Source: Gammaproteobacteria bacterium | Lineage (GTDB): Bacteria; Pseudomonadota; Gammaproteobacteria; Pseudomonadales; Moraxellaceae | Reading direction: 5' to 3' | Length of the DNA stretch: 64,000 nt | Assembly (NCBI GenBank): GCA_028868515.1 | Contig: JAGWUI010000005.1 | Location: forward strand, 62,001-126,000 | Shown: one piece after another, positions 56,924 through 64,000 of the stretch | Numbering within the stretch: position 1 is the first letter of the stretch | How the letters are laid out: every line of letters begins with the position of its first letter | The notes under the pieces: model-generated | Seen by the model: only the letters and a program-made list of their open reading frames with translations | Database searches by the model: none | What the model was told of the DNA's origin: nothing | Position numbers and translations under genes: made by a program

Positions 56924-57781
56924 ATGAATTATCGTCACCATTTCCACGCAGGCAACTTTGCTGATGTGATGAAACATGTTCTTTTATTAGAACTACTTGA
57001 ATTATTGAACAAAAAAGACAAGCCTTATCGCTATATCGATACCCATGCGGGTGCAGGGATGTACGACCTATCGCTTGCACCAGCTCAAAAATCAGGTGAA
57101 TATCTGGATGGGATTCATCGTTTAAATCAGCTTGATCCCAGTGTCATTCGTCTTGCCCCACCGATGATTCAACGCTATCTCACACTCGTTGAAGAACTTC
57201 GTTCCGAAAAAAGTCGCGGTTGGTATCCTGGTTCGCCGTGGCTAGCACTCAAGCAAATGCGTGACATCGATAAGGCTACGGCGTTTGAAATGCATCCAGA
57301 TGTCTTTACCCAGCTTCATCATTACCTCTATGACAAACGCTTAGGTTTACATGAGCGTGATGCATACGAAGGTTTGTTTGGTGTGATTCCACCGAAAGAA
57401 AAACGTGGACTGGTCATGATTGACCCACCTTATGAAATCGAGCGTAAAGATTTCCCGCAATTGGTCGAGCTTTTAGCAGAGGCCCATCAAAAATGGTCTA
57501 CAGGCGTTTATGCTGTCTGGTATCCGATTAAAGATCGTCCCATGATTGAGCGTTTCGAGAAAAAAATGATCAAGACAGGCATTCGCAGACAATTGATTTG
57601 TGAACTCTGTGTATGGCCCGATGATACGCCTGCGGGATTAAATGGCTGTGGTTTACTGGTGATTAACCCACCTTATCAATTTGCCGATCATGCTGATACA
57701 CTCTTGCAGTGGCTATTCCCACAACTCAAAATGAGTGAAAATGGCGGACATGCTGCGGTCAGATGGCTCGTAGGTGAATAA
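56924..57781 (+). CDS. rlmJ: 23S rRNA (adenine-2030 N6)-methyltransferase RlmJ
   Basis: 285 aa. NYRHHFHAGNFADVMKHVLL, YIDTHAGAGMYDL (SAM motif), YPGSPWLA and the catalytic DPPYE (in GLVMIDPPYEIE) are diagnostic. Length is typical. It is divergent from the 2OG oxygenase operon. pssA follows after 81 bp. Confidence 0.96.
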   Translation: MNYRHHFHAGNFADVMKHVLLLELLELLNKKDKPYRYIDTHAGAGMYDLSLAPAQKSGEYLDGIHRLNQLDPSVIRLAPPMIQRYLTLVEELRSEKSRGWYPGSPWLALKQMRDIDKATAFEMHPDVFTQLHHYLYDKRLGLHERDAYEGLFGVIPPKEKRGLVMIDPPYEIERKDFPQLVELLAEAHQKWSTGVYAVWYPIKDRPMIERFEKKMIKTGIRRQLICELCVWPDDTPAGLNGCGLLVINPPYQFADHADTLLQWLFPQLKMSENGGHAAVRWLVGE

Positions 57782-57862
57782 ATCGCTATTGTCCTGTAGG
57801 ACTTAAACTATATCTGTATATATACTTGAATTTATAAATTTAATATCTTAATGGAGTTAATC

Positions 57863-58753
57863 GTGGCGACACCAGACAAATATCCTGAACGCCGTCCCGC
57901 AGAACAACCCGACTTATTGAATCCACTCGATAATCCTGCCTATGATGACGACGATCATGATGGGCTGACATTCGAGATTATCGAAGAAGAACACCACGAA
58001 GGTAGCCGAGTGCGCAGCAAAGGCATTTACTTATTTCCGAATCTCATTACGACGATTGCGTTGCTCAGTGGTTTCTACTCGGTGATTGCGAGTACAAGTG
58101 GTCAGTTTGAACGAGCCGTTTTTGCAATCTTTCTAGCGGCATTATTTGATGGGTTAGATGGTCGTGTCGCGCGTGCATTGAATGCACAAAGTGCCTTTGG
58201 TGAACAATACGACTCATTATCTGACATGTTGTCGTTTGGCGTCGCTCCCGCAATTCTCGTTTATAGCTGGGCATTACAACCATTGGGTCGCGTTGGTTTA
58301 GCCTGTGCATTTATTTATACAGCTTGCGCCGCATTCCGCTTGGCGCGGTTTAATGTGCAAATTGCTGTCGTCGATAAGCGTTATTTTATTGGGCTTGCTA
58401 GCCCGCTCGCAGCGATCATTGTTGCAAGTGGAATCTGGGTTGGTATTGAACAACCCACATGGATTGATCATAGCTTGACAGCGTGGCAAATCATTTATGC
58501 CTTCCTTTCCGTCGCAGTTGGTTTCCTTATGATCAGTAACGTACGTTACTTCAGTTTTAAAGAGTTAGATCGGAAACGCGTACCTTTTATCGTGATGCTG
58601 CCTGTGGTCTTAGTGCTCATTGCGATTGTCTACGATATTCCACTCGGTTTATTTGTAGTTGGATTAATTTATGCATCGTCAGGCATTGTTTCAACGATCA
58701 TGGCACGCAAAAAGAAACCAAGTCACAGTATCAAAGAGATCACTGGCGCATAG
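57863..58753 (+). CDS. pssA: CDP-diacylglycerol-serine O-phosphatidyltransferase
   Basis: Inner-membrane enzyme (about 296 aa) making phosphatidylserine, precursor of phosphatidylethanolamine. The CDP-alcohol phosphotransferase motif DGLDGRVARALNAQSAFGEQYDSLSD carries the catalytic aspartates. It belongs to the Bacillus-type, multi-pass family, not the E. coli peripheral type. About eight hydrophobic segments follow an acidic N-terminus. I chose GTG 57863 because GGAG (57853-57856) is 6 nt upstream. The in-frame ATG at 57851 would contain that site. Confidence 0.93.
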   Translation: MATPDKYPERRPAEQPDLLNPLDNPAYDDDDHDGLTFEIIEEEHHEGSRVRSKGIYLFPNLITTIALLSGFYSVIASTSGQFERAVFAIFLAALFDGLDGRVARALNAQSAFGEQYDSLSDMLSFGVAPAILVYSWALQPLGRVGLACAFIYTACAAFRLARFNVQIAVVDKRYFIGLASPLAAIIVASGIWVGIEQPTWIDHSLTAWQIIYAFLSVAVGFLMISNVRYFSFKELDRKRVPFIVMLPVVLVLIAIVYDIPLGLFVVGLIYASSGIVSTIMARKKKPSHSIKEITGA

Positions 58754-58780
58754 TCATTTCTAATCACTGTTCACTTATCA

Positions 58781-58816
58781 AATGCCGCACAATGATTAAA
58801 TTGGGCGGCATTTTTT
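58781..58816 (+). terminator. Intrinsic terminator after pssA
   Basis: AATGCCGC (58781-58788) pairs with GCGGCATT, followed by TTTT. Confidence 0.85.
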
Positions 58817-58873
58817 ATGCGGGTCGTTTTGTCGTAGACTATACAAAATGATCAACACAAAACGGCTTCTACT

Positions 58874-59380
58874 TTGACACAGCTTAAATACCTCAGTCAC
58901 TACCCTGCATCACTACAAGCTCAAATCCAGCAAATGCTGCTTGAGGATAAACTGGGTCATTATCTGCAAAAGAAATATCCAGAATCCCATACGGTTCAAA
59001 ATAATAAAGCACTATATGACTATGCTGTTGAACTTAAACAAAACTACCTGAAAAATGCTGCACCGATTGATAAAGTGATCTATGACAATCACTTGACTGT
59101 CGACCATCATGCGTTGGGTTTAAATACTGCAATTAGCCGAGTACAAGGTGGCAAATTAAAAGCGAAGAAAGAAATTCGGATTGCAGCGTTATTCAAGAAT
59201 ACCCCTGCTGCATTTCTAAGAATGATCGTCGTGCATGAATTAGCGCATCTAAAAGAACGTGATCATAACAAAGCGTTTTATCAGCTCTGTGAATATATGG
59301 AACCGAATTATCATCAGCTTGAATTTGATTTAAGGGTTTATCTAACTTATCAGCAGGCGCAAAAAGCAAAAAACCTTTAA
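58874..59380 (+). CDS. YgjP-like metallopeptidase-domain protein
   Basis: 168 aa from a TTG start with only a weak ribosome binding site. The zinc signature HELAHLKERDHNKAFY (HExxH with a third His) near residue 122 places it in the YgjP/DUF45 family (WLM-like). An N-terminal helical region precedes it. Protease activity is presumed, not shown. Single gene, convergent with the small membrane protein gene at 59400-59582. Confidence 0.82.
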   Translation: MTQLKYLSHYPASLQAQIQQMLLEDKLGHYLQKKYPESHTVQNNKALYDYAVELKQNYLKNAAPIDKVIYDNHLTVDHHALGLNTAISRVQGGKLKAKKEIRIAALFKNTPAAFLRMIVVHELAHLKERDHNKAFYQLCEYMEPNYHQLEFDLRVYLTYQQAQKAKNL

Positions 59381-59399
59381 CTAGTCGTGCCAATATCAT

Positions 59400-59582
59400 C
59401 TAATTATCTTGATCTTCAATACCCGCAATCCAGCCATTGATCAACATTGCTACTATCATTATAAGAAAAATAATCCAGAAATTTGCTGAAGTGAGTCGAG
59501 AAATGATTCCAGCAATAATCATAGAAATTGTCATGGAGATAACGAATATTTTTGGATGGAAACTGCTGAATATTTTATTCAT
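59400..59582 (-). CDS. Small two-helix membrane protein
   Basis: 60 aa with two hydrophobic segments (about 11-28 and 34-53) and a charged end GWIAGIEDQDN. AGG lies 8 nt before the ATG, which supports a real gene. The overlapping plus-strand ORF has no ribosome binding site. No named family or function. Confidence 0.6.
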   Translation of the reverse strand: MNKIFSSFHPKIFVISMTISMIIAGIISRLTSANFWIIFLIMIVAMLINGWIAGIEDQDN

Positions 59583-59746
59583 TCTTTACACCTGCATTTG
59601 GAATAAATCCATACATTACAACAACTCCTACTCGTCTGAACGAACTAGCTACATCTTTCAACAAGCCCCAAATACATCGAACTGAAACGAGCTCATAGTA
59701 TGATATTTTTCGTATAAATTTCATCCATAATTTCAAGGATATTCAA

Positions 59747-60358
59747 ATGCTTGATATTCCTAGTCCAATAGACCTACGCCTAATGGTTGATGCTAAAGAA
59801 TGAGCAAATACGGCTCTAAGTAAAAGACCCTGTCGCACAGAGTTCTTTTCCCGATTTGCATCAATCATCGGTATGTCAACGGATAGCAAAAGCAGAATCC
59901 TTGAACTGGGTTCTGGTCCTGGCTTTTTAGCAGAACACTTACTTAAAACATGTCCATCAATTGAATATGTGGCACTTGATTTTTCGCCAGCTATGCATGA
60001 ATTGGCGATAGAACGGCTCGGATTATTGGCAAACCGAGTACAGTTTGTTGAGCGAAGTTTCCGTGATGAAAATTGGTTTGCAGGTCTAGGGAAATTTCAG
60101 TTTGTAGTGACCAATCAAGCTATTCATGAACTTCGACATAAAAGCTATGCAGCTACTTTACATCGACAAGTGAAGAGTTTGCTCGCACCCAGTGGCATTT
60201 ATCTAATCTGCGATCATTTTTATGGTAAAAATGGAATGACGAACGACCAGCTCTTTATGACAATTGCAGAGCAACGGGATGCATTACGAGAAGGAGGCTT
60301 TAGCAATATTATTGAAGAGTTAATTAAAGATAGCTTAGTGATGCATCAAGCAATTTAA
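59747..60358 (+). pseudogene. Class I SAM-dependent methyltransferase broken by an in-frame TGA
   Basis: The frame opens at ATG 59747, with AGGAT 7 nt upstream. It encodes MLDIPSPIDLRLMVDAKE, then TGA (59801-59803), then continues in the same frame with ANTALSKRPCRTEFFSRF into a complete methyltransferase core. ILELGSGPGFLAEHLL is the SAM motif and VALDFSPAMHELA follows. Related proteins have a Trp at the stop position, so TGG to TGA is the simplest cause. The downstream part could start at ATG 59873 (161 aa) but has no good ribosome binding site and lacks the N-terminal helices. Substrate unknown. Confidence 0.8.
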
Positions 60359-60423
60359 AATCACGATAAATCTACATGGAAAAAATCCACGTAGATAAGT
60401 TTTAAGCTAACAAAATTTTTCAA

Positions 60424-60452
60424 ATAAAAAGCTTGAGGGCAGCCCCAAGCTT
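60424..60452 (-). terminator. Intrinsic terminator of the Anbu operon
   Basis: AAGCTTG (60429-60435) and CAAGCTT (60446-60452) with inner GGGC/GCCC make a strong stem. On the minus strand it ends in TTTTTATTTG, 54 bp after the Anbu stop. Confidence 0.88.
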
Positions 60453-60505
60453 AAGATGTAACTTGCTTCATCATGATTGCAAACCGCACAAATTGATTAT
60501 CTAAA

Positions 60506-61246
60506 TCAACGCCAATAATCATCTGGCGGTGGCGGTAACGCGGTTAACGCAGAACGCATACTATCCGACCACTGCTGTCTGATCATCGAAAAATACGGAT
60601 CGGTATCATACAAACGACGACCTTCAGGGAAATCGAAACTATCAACCTTATACACCAACAAATCTAATGGCGTGCCGACAGACAAATTCGAACGAATGGT
60701 CGAATCAAAAGAAATAAGCGCACAACGCAACGCTTTATCCAAAGGCGAGTCATAACTCAAAGCACGATCTAAAATCGGCTTGCCGTATTTACTCTCTCCA
60801 ATCTGGAAATATGGTGTATCCACGGTTGCAGCAATAAAATTACCTTGCGGGTAAATATTATAAAGTTCTGGTGGCTGACCTTTAATTTGACCACCGACGA
60901 GGAAGGAACTGGAAAACTCCATCTCATCAGAACCCGCAAGCACTGATGCAGAGCTTTTCATCACGTCTGTCAACGTCTGCCCAATCAACGTCGCTGCATC
61001 AAATATGGTCGGAACATTATTCAAATGCTTGCCTGTATCCGCCTGAATACTATGAAACAAGCGCGTGATCACCGCTTGCGATGTTGCCAGATTGCCTGAA
61101 CTCTGAATCACTAACAGCCGCTCACCCGGCACACCGATACGATGCAATTTACGAAAAGTTGCAATATGATCTATCCCAGCATTGGTGCGAGAATCACTGA
61201 CAAAAATTAAGCCTTCCTTCAGTCGCATAGCAACGCAATAGGTCAT
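60506..61246 (-). CDS. Anbu: proteasome-related Ntn-hydrolase
   Basis: 246 aa. It begins MTYCVAMRLKEGLIFVSDSR, so removal of Met exposes the catalytic Thr1. The SDSRTNAG aspartate and the FRKLHRI lysine complete the Ntn-hydrolase site. QSSGNLATSQAV, SFLVGGQIKG and ISFDSTIRSNLSVG are typical of Anbu, the ancestral beta-subunit, which assembles into open helical or ring forms with undefined peptidase activity. I chose ATG 61246 because only this start gives the N-terminal Thr. A TTG 27 bp upstream is in frame. It is the last gene of the four-gene operon. Confidence 0.93.
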   Translation of the reverse strand: MTYCVAMRLKEGLIFVSDSRTNAGIDHIATFRKLHRIGVPGERLLVIQSSGNLATSQAVITRLFHSIQADTGKHLNNVPTIFDAATLIGQTLTDVMKSSASVLAGSDEMEFSSSFLVGGQIKGQPPELYNIYPQGNFIAATVDTPYFQIGESKYGKPILDRALSYDSPLDKALRCALISFDSTIRSNLSVGTPLDLLVYKVDSFDFPEGRRLYDTDPYFSMIRQQWSDSMRSALTALPPPPDDYWR

Positions 61247-61397
61247 TTCATTTCTCACAGAAGCCTTGATCAATCAAAGCACAAAATAATTAAAACGCAT
61301 TTACTGCAAATATAAAACTCATGCCCTCAATCTTAATTAAAAAAACTGAGATGGATATATTTTAGTACATTATTTAAAGTTCAAGGAAAATTAAAAC

Positions 61398-62186
61398 TCA
61401 GCACTCACTCATGACAGAGACTTGAACCAGCGCAGATAAAGACTCCTCTCCACCACCCTGCCTGACACCACGTACAGGCGCAGCATCCAAATAATCTCGG
61501 CCAATTGCCGTTTGAATATGTCGACTTGGCGTAAACAACTGATTACTTACATCAAAACAATACCAATATCCATCGAGCAAGACTTCAGCCCACGCATGGC
61601 TCGCCATATGACTCAGCACTGGACTATATAAGTATCCAGAAACATAACGCGCAACAATATCATGCTCACGGACACAGGCGAGAAAAACATGCGTATGATC
61701 CTGACAAACCCCTGAACCGAGTTGAAAAGCCTCACTTGCCGTTGTCGCAACATGAGTCGAACCCGGTGTATAAGGCATTTTTTCAGCGAGCGCCTGAGCG
61801 AACTCAATCAAATCAGAATGACTTTTTGCCTTTAAGTGCTGCCCAGAAAAATCACGCATCGCGTCATCACAATGAGTCATTCGAGTGGAATGAAGAAATA
61901 ATTCTGGTGGATGACGGTCATCCCGAATCTTATCGACTTGATCATCAATTTCAATCTCACCTTGCGCAAGCAAAAATAATTCACGATGAGGCTGATCAAG
62001 ATACAGAGTCGTCCAGACATTACCAAAGCCATCAGACTGAGTGATGGTTTTACCCGGAACCGATAGCTGCCAACTGAGCACTTTTTGATTGGCTAATGTC
62101 TGTGGACTCATCTTTAAATACTGAACACTACGCTTCACCATTTGCTCATAGCGATAAATAGTTTGGTGGTTCACGCGTAACTTCAT
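61398..62186 (-). CDS. Transglutaminase-like cysteine protease of the Anbu operon
   Basis: 262 aa. An N-terminal beta-sandwich (bacterial transglutaminase-like N domain, KLRVNHQTIYRYEQ...) is followed by the papain-like core. The triad is Cys161 (GSGVCQDHTHV), His197 (ASHAWAEV) and Asp212 (CFDVSNQ). No signal peptide, so it is cytosolic. ATGA overlap with the alpha-E gene upstream. Anbu follows after 151 bp. In this conserved gene set it is predicted to cleave or transfer a peptide made by the ATP-grasp enzyme. Confidence 0.92.
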   Translation of the reverse strand: MKLRVNHQTIYRYEQMVKRSVQYLKMSPQTLANQKVLSWQLSVPGKTITQSDGFGNVWTTLYLDQPHRELFLLAQGEIEIDDQVDKIRDDRHPPELFLHSTRMTHCDDAMRDFSGQHLKAKSHSDLIEFAQALAEKMPYTPGSTHVATTASEAFQLGSGVCQDHTHVFLACVREHDIVARYVSGYLYSPVLSHMASHAWAEVLLDGYWYCFDVSNQLFTPSRHIQTAIGRDYLDAAPVRGVRQGGGEESLSALVQVSVMSEC

Positions 62187-62782
62187 ACACCCTTCCTGAA
62201 CAACTCTTGGATACGGTCGCTGAGATCATAAAACGCAATCCGATCGTAGCGCTGATTGAGTAACACGATCGGCTCTTTCAGACGTTGCCAACCAATTGGA
62301 AGTAAATCTAAAACCTCACTAAACGCCCGAATATCTCGTGCAGGGTCTTTGATCATACGCAAACAAATATCAATGCGCTCCAAAGACTCGCCCATATTTA
62401 AGAATAATTGCACCATCGGACTTTCATGTTTAAGTGAAGATCGACAAGACGTCAGCATATCAGTCATATCTGTAAATGCAGGTTGCTTGTGTGCACATAA
62501 CGCATGAAAGGCCTCAAAGGACGCCGCTGATAAGACACCGCGCACCGATTGGATATTCTGCTTTACTGCATCCAAGTTGGCAGGCAACGACCCCGCTTGA
62601 TTAGGATCATGAATCAGCGCATTGAGCGTTTCTGCATTCCAAGCAGGAAGGCTAAATGCATGTGCAAATGCCTGTGCTTCAATGTCATCAGTAAAAGGTA
62701 ACAGATGACATAATCCATCAACACGAACCAAATAGCGACCTAACCAATATAAATTAGCCGCTGTGGATAGAGGTAAAATCAT
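62183..62782 (-). CDS. Alpha-E (DUF403) domain protein, short form
   Basis: 199 aa, all-helical. LSTAANLYWLGRYLVRVDGL at the N-terminus and the MGESLERIDICLRMI repeat of the same motif are alpha-E signatures. Family members are usually about 300 aa, so this is a shortened version, although both signature halves are kept. ATGA overlaps on both sides (ATP-grasp upstream, transglutaminase downstream) indicate tight co-translation. Confidence 0.88.
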   Translation of the reverse strand: MILPLSTAANLYWLGRYLVRVDGLCHLLPFTDDIEAQAFAHAFSLPAWNAETLNALIHDPNQAGSLPANLDAVKQNIQSVRGVLSAASFEAFHALCAHKQPAFTDMTDMLTSCRSSLKHESPMVQLFLNMGESLERIDICLRMIKDPARDIRAFSEVLDLLPIGWQRLKEPIVLLNQRYDRIAFYDLSDRIQELFRKGV

Positions 62783-64000
62783 GCATTTTCTCCTCTCGAT
62801 GTTGTAATTGTTGTCGCGTTGCTTTCAGTGGATAGGCTATTTTCAACAGCCTCACTTGAGCTTAAGTCAACGACCCAAGTATCTTTAATACCCCCACCTT
62901 GTGACGAATTAACAACCAGCGAGCCTTCATTCAGCGCAACACGCGTGAGACCTCCCGATGCGGTCCGAACTTGCGTTGGACTGCTTAAAACAAACGGACG
63001 TAGATCAATATGGCGTGGAGCGATTTCATGATTGACGAACGTCGGACATACCGAAAGCGCCAGCGTCGGCTGAGCAATATAGGCCTCTGGCTCTGCGATT
63101 AATTTGCGGCGGAATTGATCAAGCTCAGCTTGACTCGCTTGCGGACCAATCAGCATTCCATAACCACCCGAACCTTGCGCTTCTTTGACGACCAATTCAG
63201 GCAAATGCGCCAAAACATATTTTAAATCGTCCGATTTGCGGCATTGCCATGTCGGAACATTATGCAAAATCGGTTTTTCACCTAAATAAAAATCAATCAT
63301 ATCAGGCACAAAAGGATAGATTGACTTATCATCCGCTACACCAGTTCCCGGTGCATTTGCCAAAATGACATTGCCCGCACGATACGCTGACATCAGACCT
63401 GCCACACCGAGCACGCTATCAGGTCGGAACTCCAATGAATCCAAGAATGGATCATCCAAACGACGATAAATCACATCGACACGTTGCCGACCTGCGACCG
63501 TATTTAAAAATACCTCTGCGCCATCAACAAACATATCGTGTCCGCTCACCAGCGGTACACCCATTTCACGCGCTAAAAATGCATGTTCATAATACGCACT
63601 ATTAAAGCGCCCTGGCGTTAAAACCACGATCAACGGATTTTCAACTTCCGTTGACTCAATCAAAGTTTGCTTCAGCAATGCAGGATATTCTTCCACACCC
63701 AAAATATTGTTTTTAGCAAATAAAGAAGGCATAAGCTGTTGACTGATCGCACGCCCTTCCAGCATGTACGATACCCCTGACGGCGTCCGCAAATTATCCT
63801 CAAGGACGTAATACATGCCATCATCATGGCGAATCAAATCAATGCCGCTGATATGAGCATAGATTTGACCCGGCAAATCAACATTTAGCATCGACGGCTG
63901 AAAGCATGGATTGGCAAAGATTTGTGCCGCAGGAATAATCCCAGCTCGGACAATATCTTGTTTGTGATAAATATCATGTAGAAAGGCATTCAGTGCACGA
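62779..64000 (-). CDS. Circularly permuted ATP-grasp protein (DUF404/DUF407), N-terminus beyond window
   Basis: The open frame continues past the ATG at 63891 to the window edge, reading RALNAFLHDIYHKQDIV and IIPAAQIFANPCFQPS. These are conserved family residues, so the true start lies outside. HISGIDLIRHDDGMYYVLEDNLRTPSG, VYRRLDDPFLD-type YRRLDDPF, LANAPGTGVADDKSIYPF and KEAQGSGGYGMLIGP are ATP-grasp and alpha-E-linked motifs. It is predicted to form peptide or amide bonds with ATP. The C-terminus overlaps the alpha-E start (ATGA). Confidence 0.93.
   Translation of the reverse strand, partial: RALNAFLHDIYHKQDIVRAGIIPAAQIFANPCFQPSMLNVDLPGQIYAHISGIDLIRHDDGMYYVLEDNLRTPSGVSYMLEGRAISQQLMPSLFAKNNILGVEEYPALLKQTLIESTEVENPLIVVLTPGRFNSAYYEHAFLAREMGVPLVSGHDMFVDGAEVFLNTVAGRQRVDVIYRRLDDPFLDSLEFRPDSVLGVAGLMSAYRAGNVILANAPGTGVADDKSIYPFVPDMIDFYLGEKPILHNVPTWQCRKSDDLKYVLAHLPELVVKEAQGSGGYGMLIGPQASQAELDQFRRKLIAEPEAYIAQPTLALSVCPTFVNHEIAPRHIDLRPFVLSSPTQVRTASGGLTRVALNEGSLVVNSSQGGGIKDTWVVDLSSSEAVENSLSTESNATTITTSRGENA

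Noticed and set aside
59437-59685. Plus-strand ORF of 82 aa overlapping the small membrane protein
   Set aside because: No ribosome binding site. The minus-strand 60-aa frame has one and a sensible two-helix layout.
59801-59803. TGA read as tryptophan or selenocysteine
   Set aside because: Other genes here end in TGA (e.g. kinase, ampG, bioA), so TGA is a stop. No selenocysteine insertion hairpin was seen and the family has Trp, not Cys, at this site.
1-64000. CRISPR array, prophage or insertion sequence
   Set aside because: No regularly spaced direct repeats, phage structural genes or transposase motifs were found in the window.

Overview
The window looks like chromosome of a gammaproteobacterium of the Moraxellaceae, close to Acinetobacter. 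This is inferred from gene content and neighbourhoods (pyrC-rnt, pabC-mltG-tmk, a Tim44-like secreted protein, a large MaeB malic enzyme), moderate-to-low GC and Shine-Dalgarno-led genes. No species can be fixed from the sequence alone. Most of it is densely packed housekeeping sequence with short operons joined by 4-nt ATGA or TAATG overlaps and closed by clear intrinsic terminators.

Layout. 1-6.6 kb: a YdcF/DUF218 protein (cut by the window edge), murB, an aldehyde dehydrogenase, a GlsB/YeaQ membrane protein, argG and a membrane diguanylate cyclase. 6.9-11.5 kb: pyrC-rnt-helicase, nnrD and tRNA-Glu(TTC). 11.5-18 kb: a MerR regulator facing a small membrane protein across a MerR-type promoter, an MgtC/DUF4010 membrane protein, a DUF4382 protein, radA and a Tim44-like protein. 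18-29 kb: htpG behind a sigma-32 promoter, GrpB, a glycine-zipper protein, gloA-ampG, a HugZ-like protein, a LonB/YcbZ-type protease with long low-complexity tails, a second diguanylate cyclase and grxD. 29-36 kb: argD, an AT-rich Ser/Thr kinase-PP2C phosphatase pair, a strong candidate small RNA, trmL, sat and rlmM. 36-42 kb: DUF3465, a DUF4198 gene behind a Fur-like box, and pabC-mltG-tmk with a class A beta-lactamase as last gene, then an outer-membrane barrel. 42-53 kb: an S-adenosylhomocysteine riboswitch with ahcY, then metF, bioA-rsmE, a PAS-GGDEF-EAL protein and maeB behind a structured leader. 53-60 kb: a secreted phosphoesterase, an RluA-type pseudouridine synthase, a PPHD-like 2OG oxygenase pair, rlmJ, pssA, a YgjP-like metalloprotein and a methyltransferase gene broken by an in-frame TGA. 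60.4-64 kb: the Anbu operon (circularly permuted ATP-grasp, alpha-E, transglutaminase-like protease, Anbu proteasome-like peptidase), cut by the right edge.

Genes that work together. ahcY and metF (with bioA, which consumes SAM) form a methyl-cycle block headed by an SAH sensor. AmpG, MurB, MltG and the beta-lactamase all touch peptidoglycan. Three c-di-GMP proteins are present: two with intact GGEEF motifs and one with a degenerate GGDEF but intact EAL. The best candidates for under-described biology are the Anbu operon with its short alpha-E protein, the kinase-PP2C pair next to a structured small RNA, and that small RNA itself, whose promoter, internal helices and terminator can all be read from sequence. 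Several intergenic palindromic repeat families are also present.
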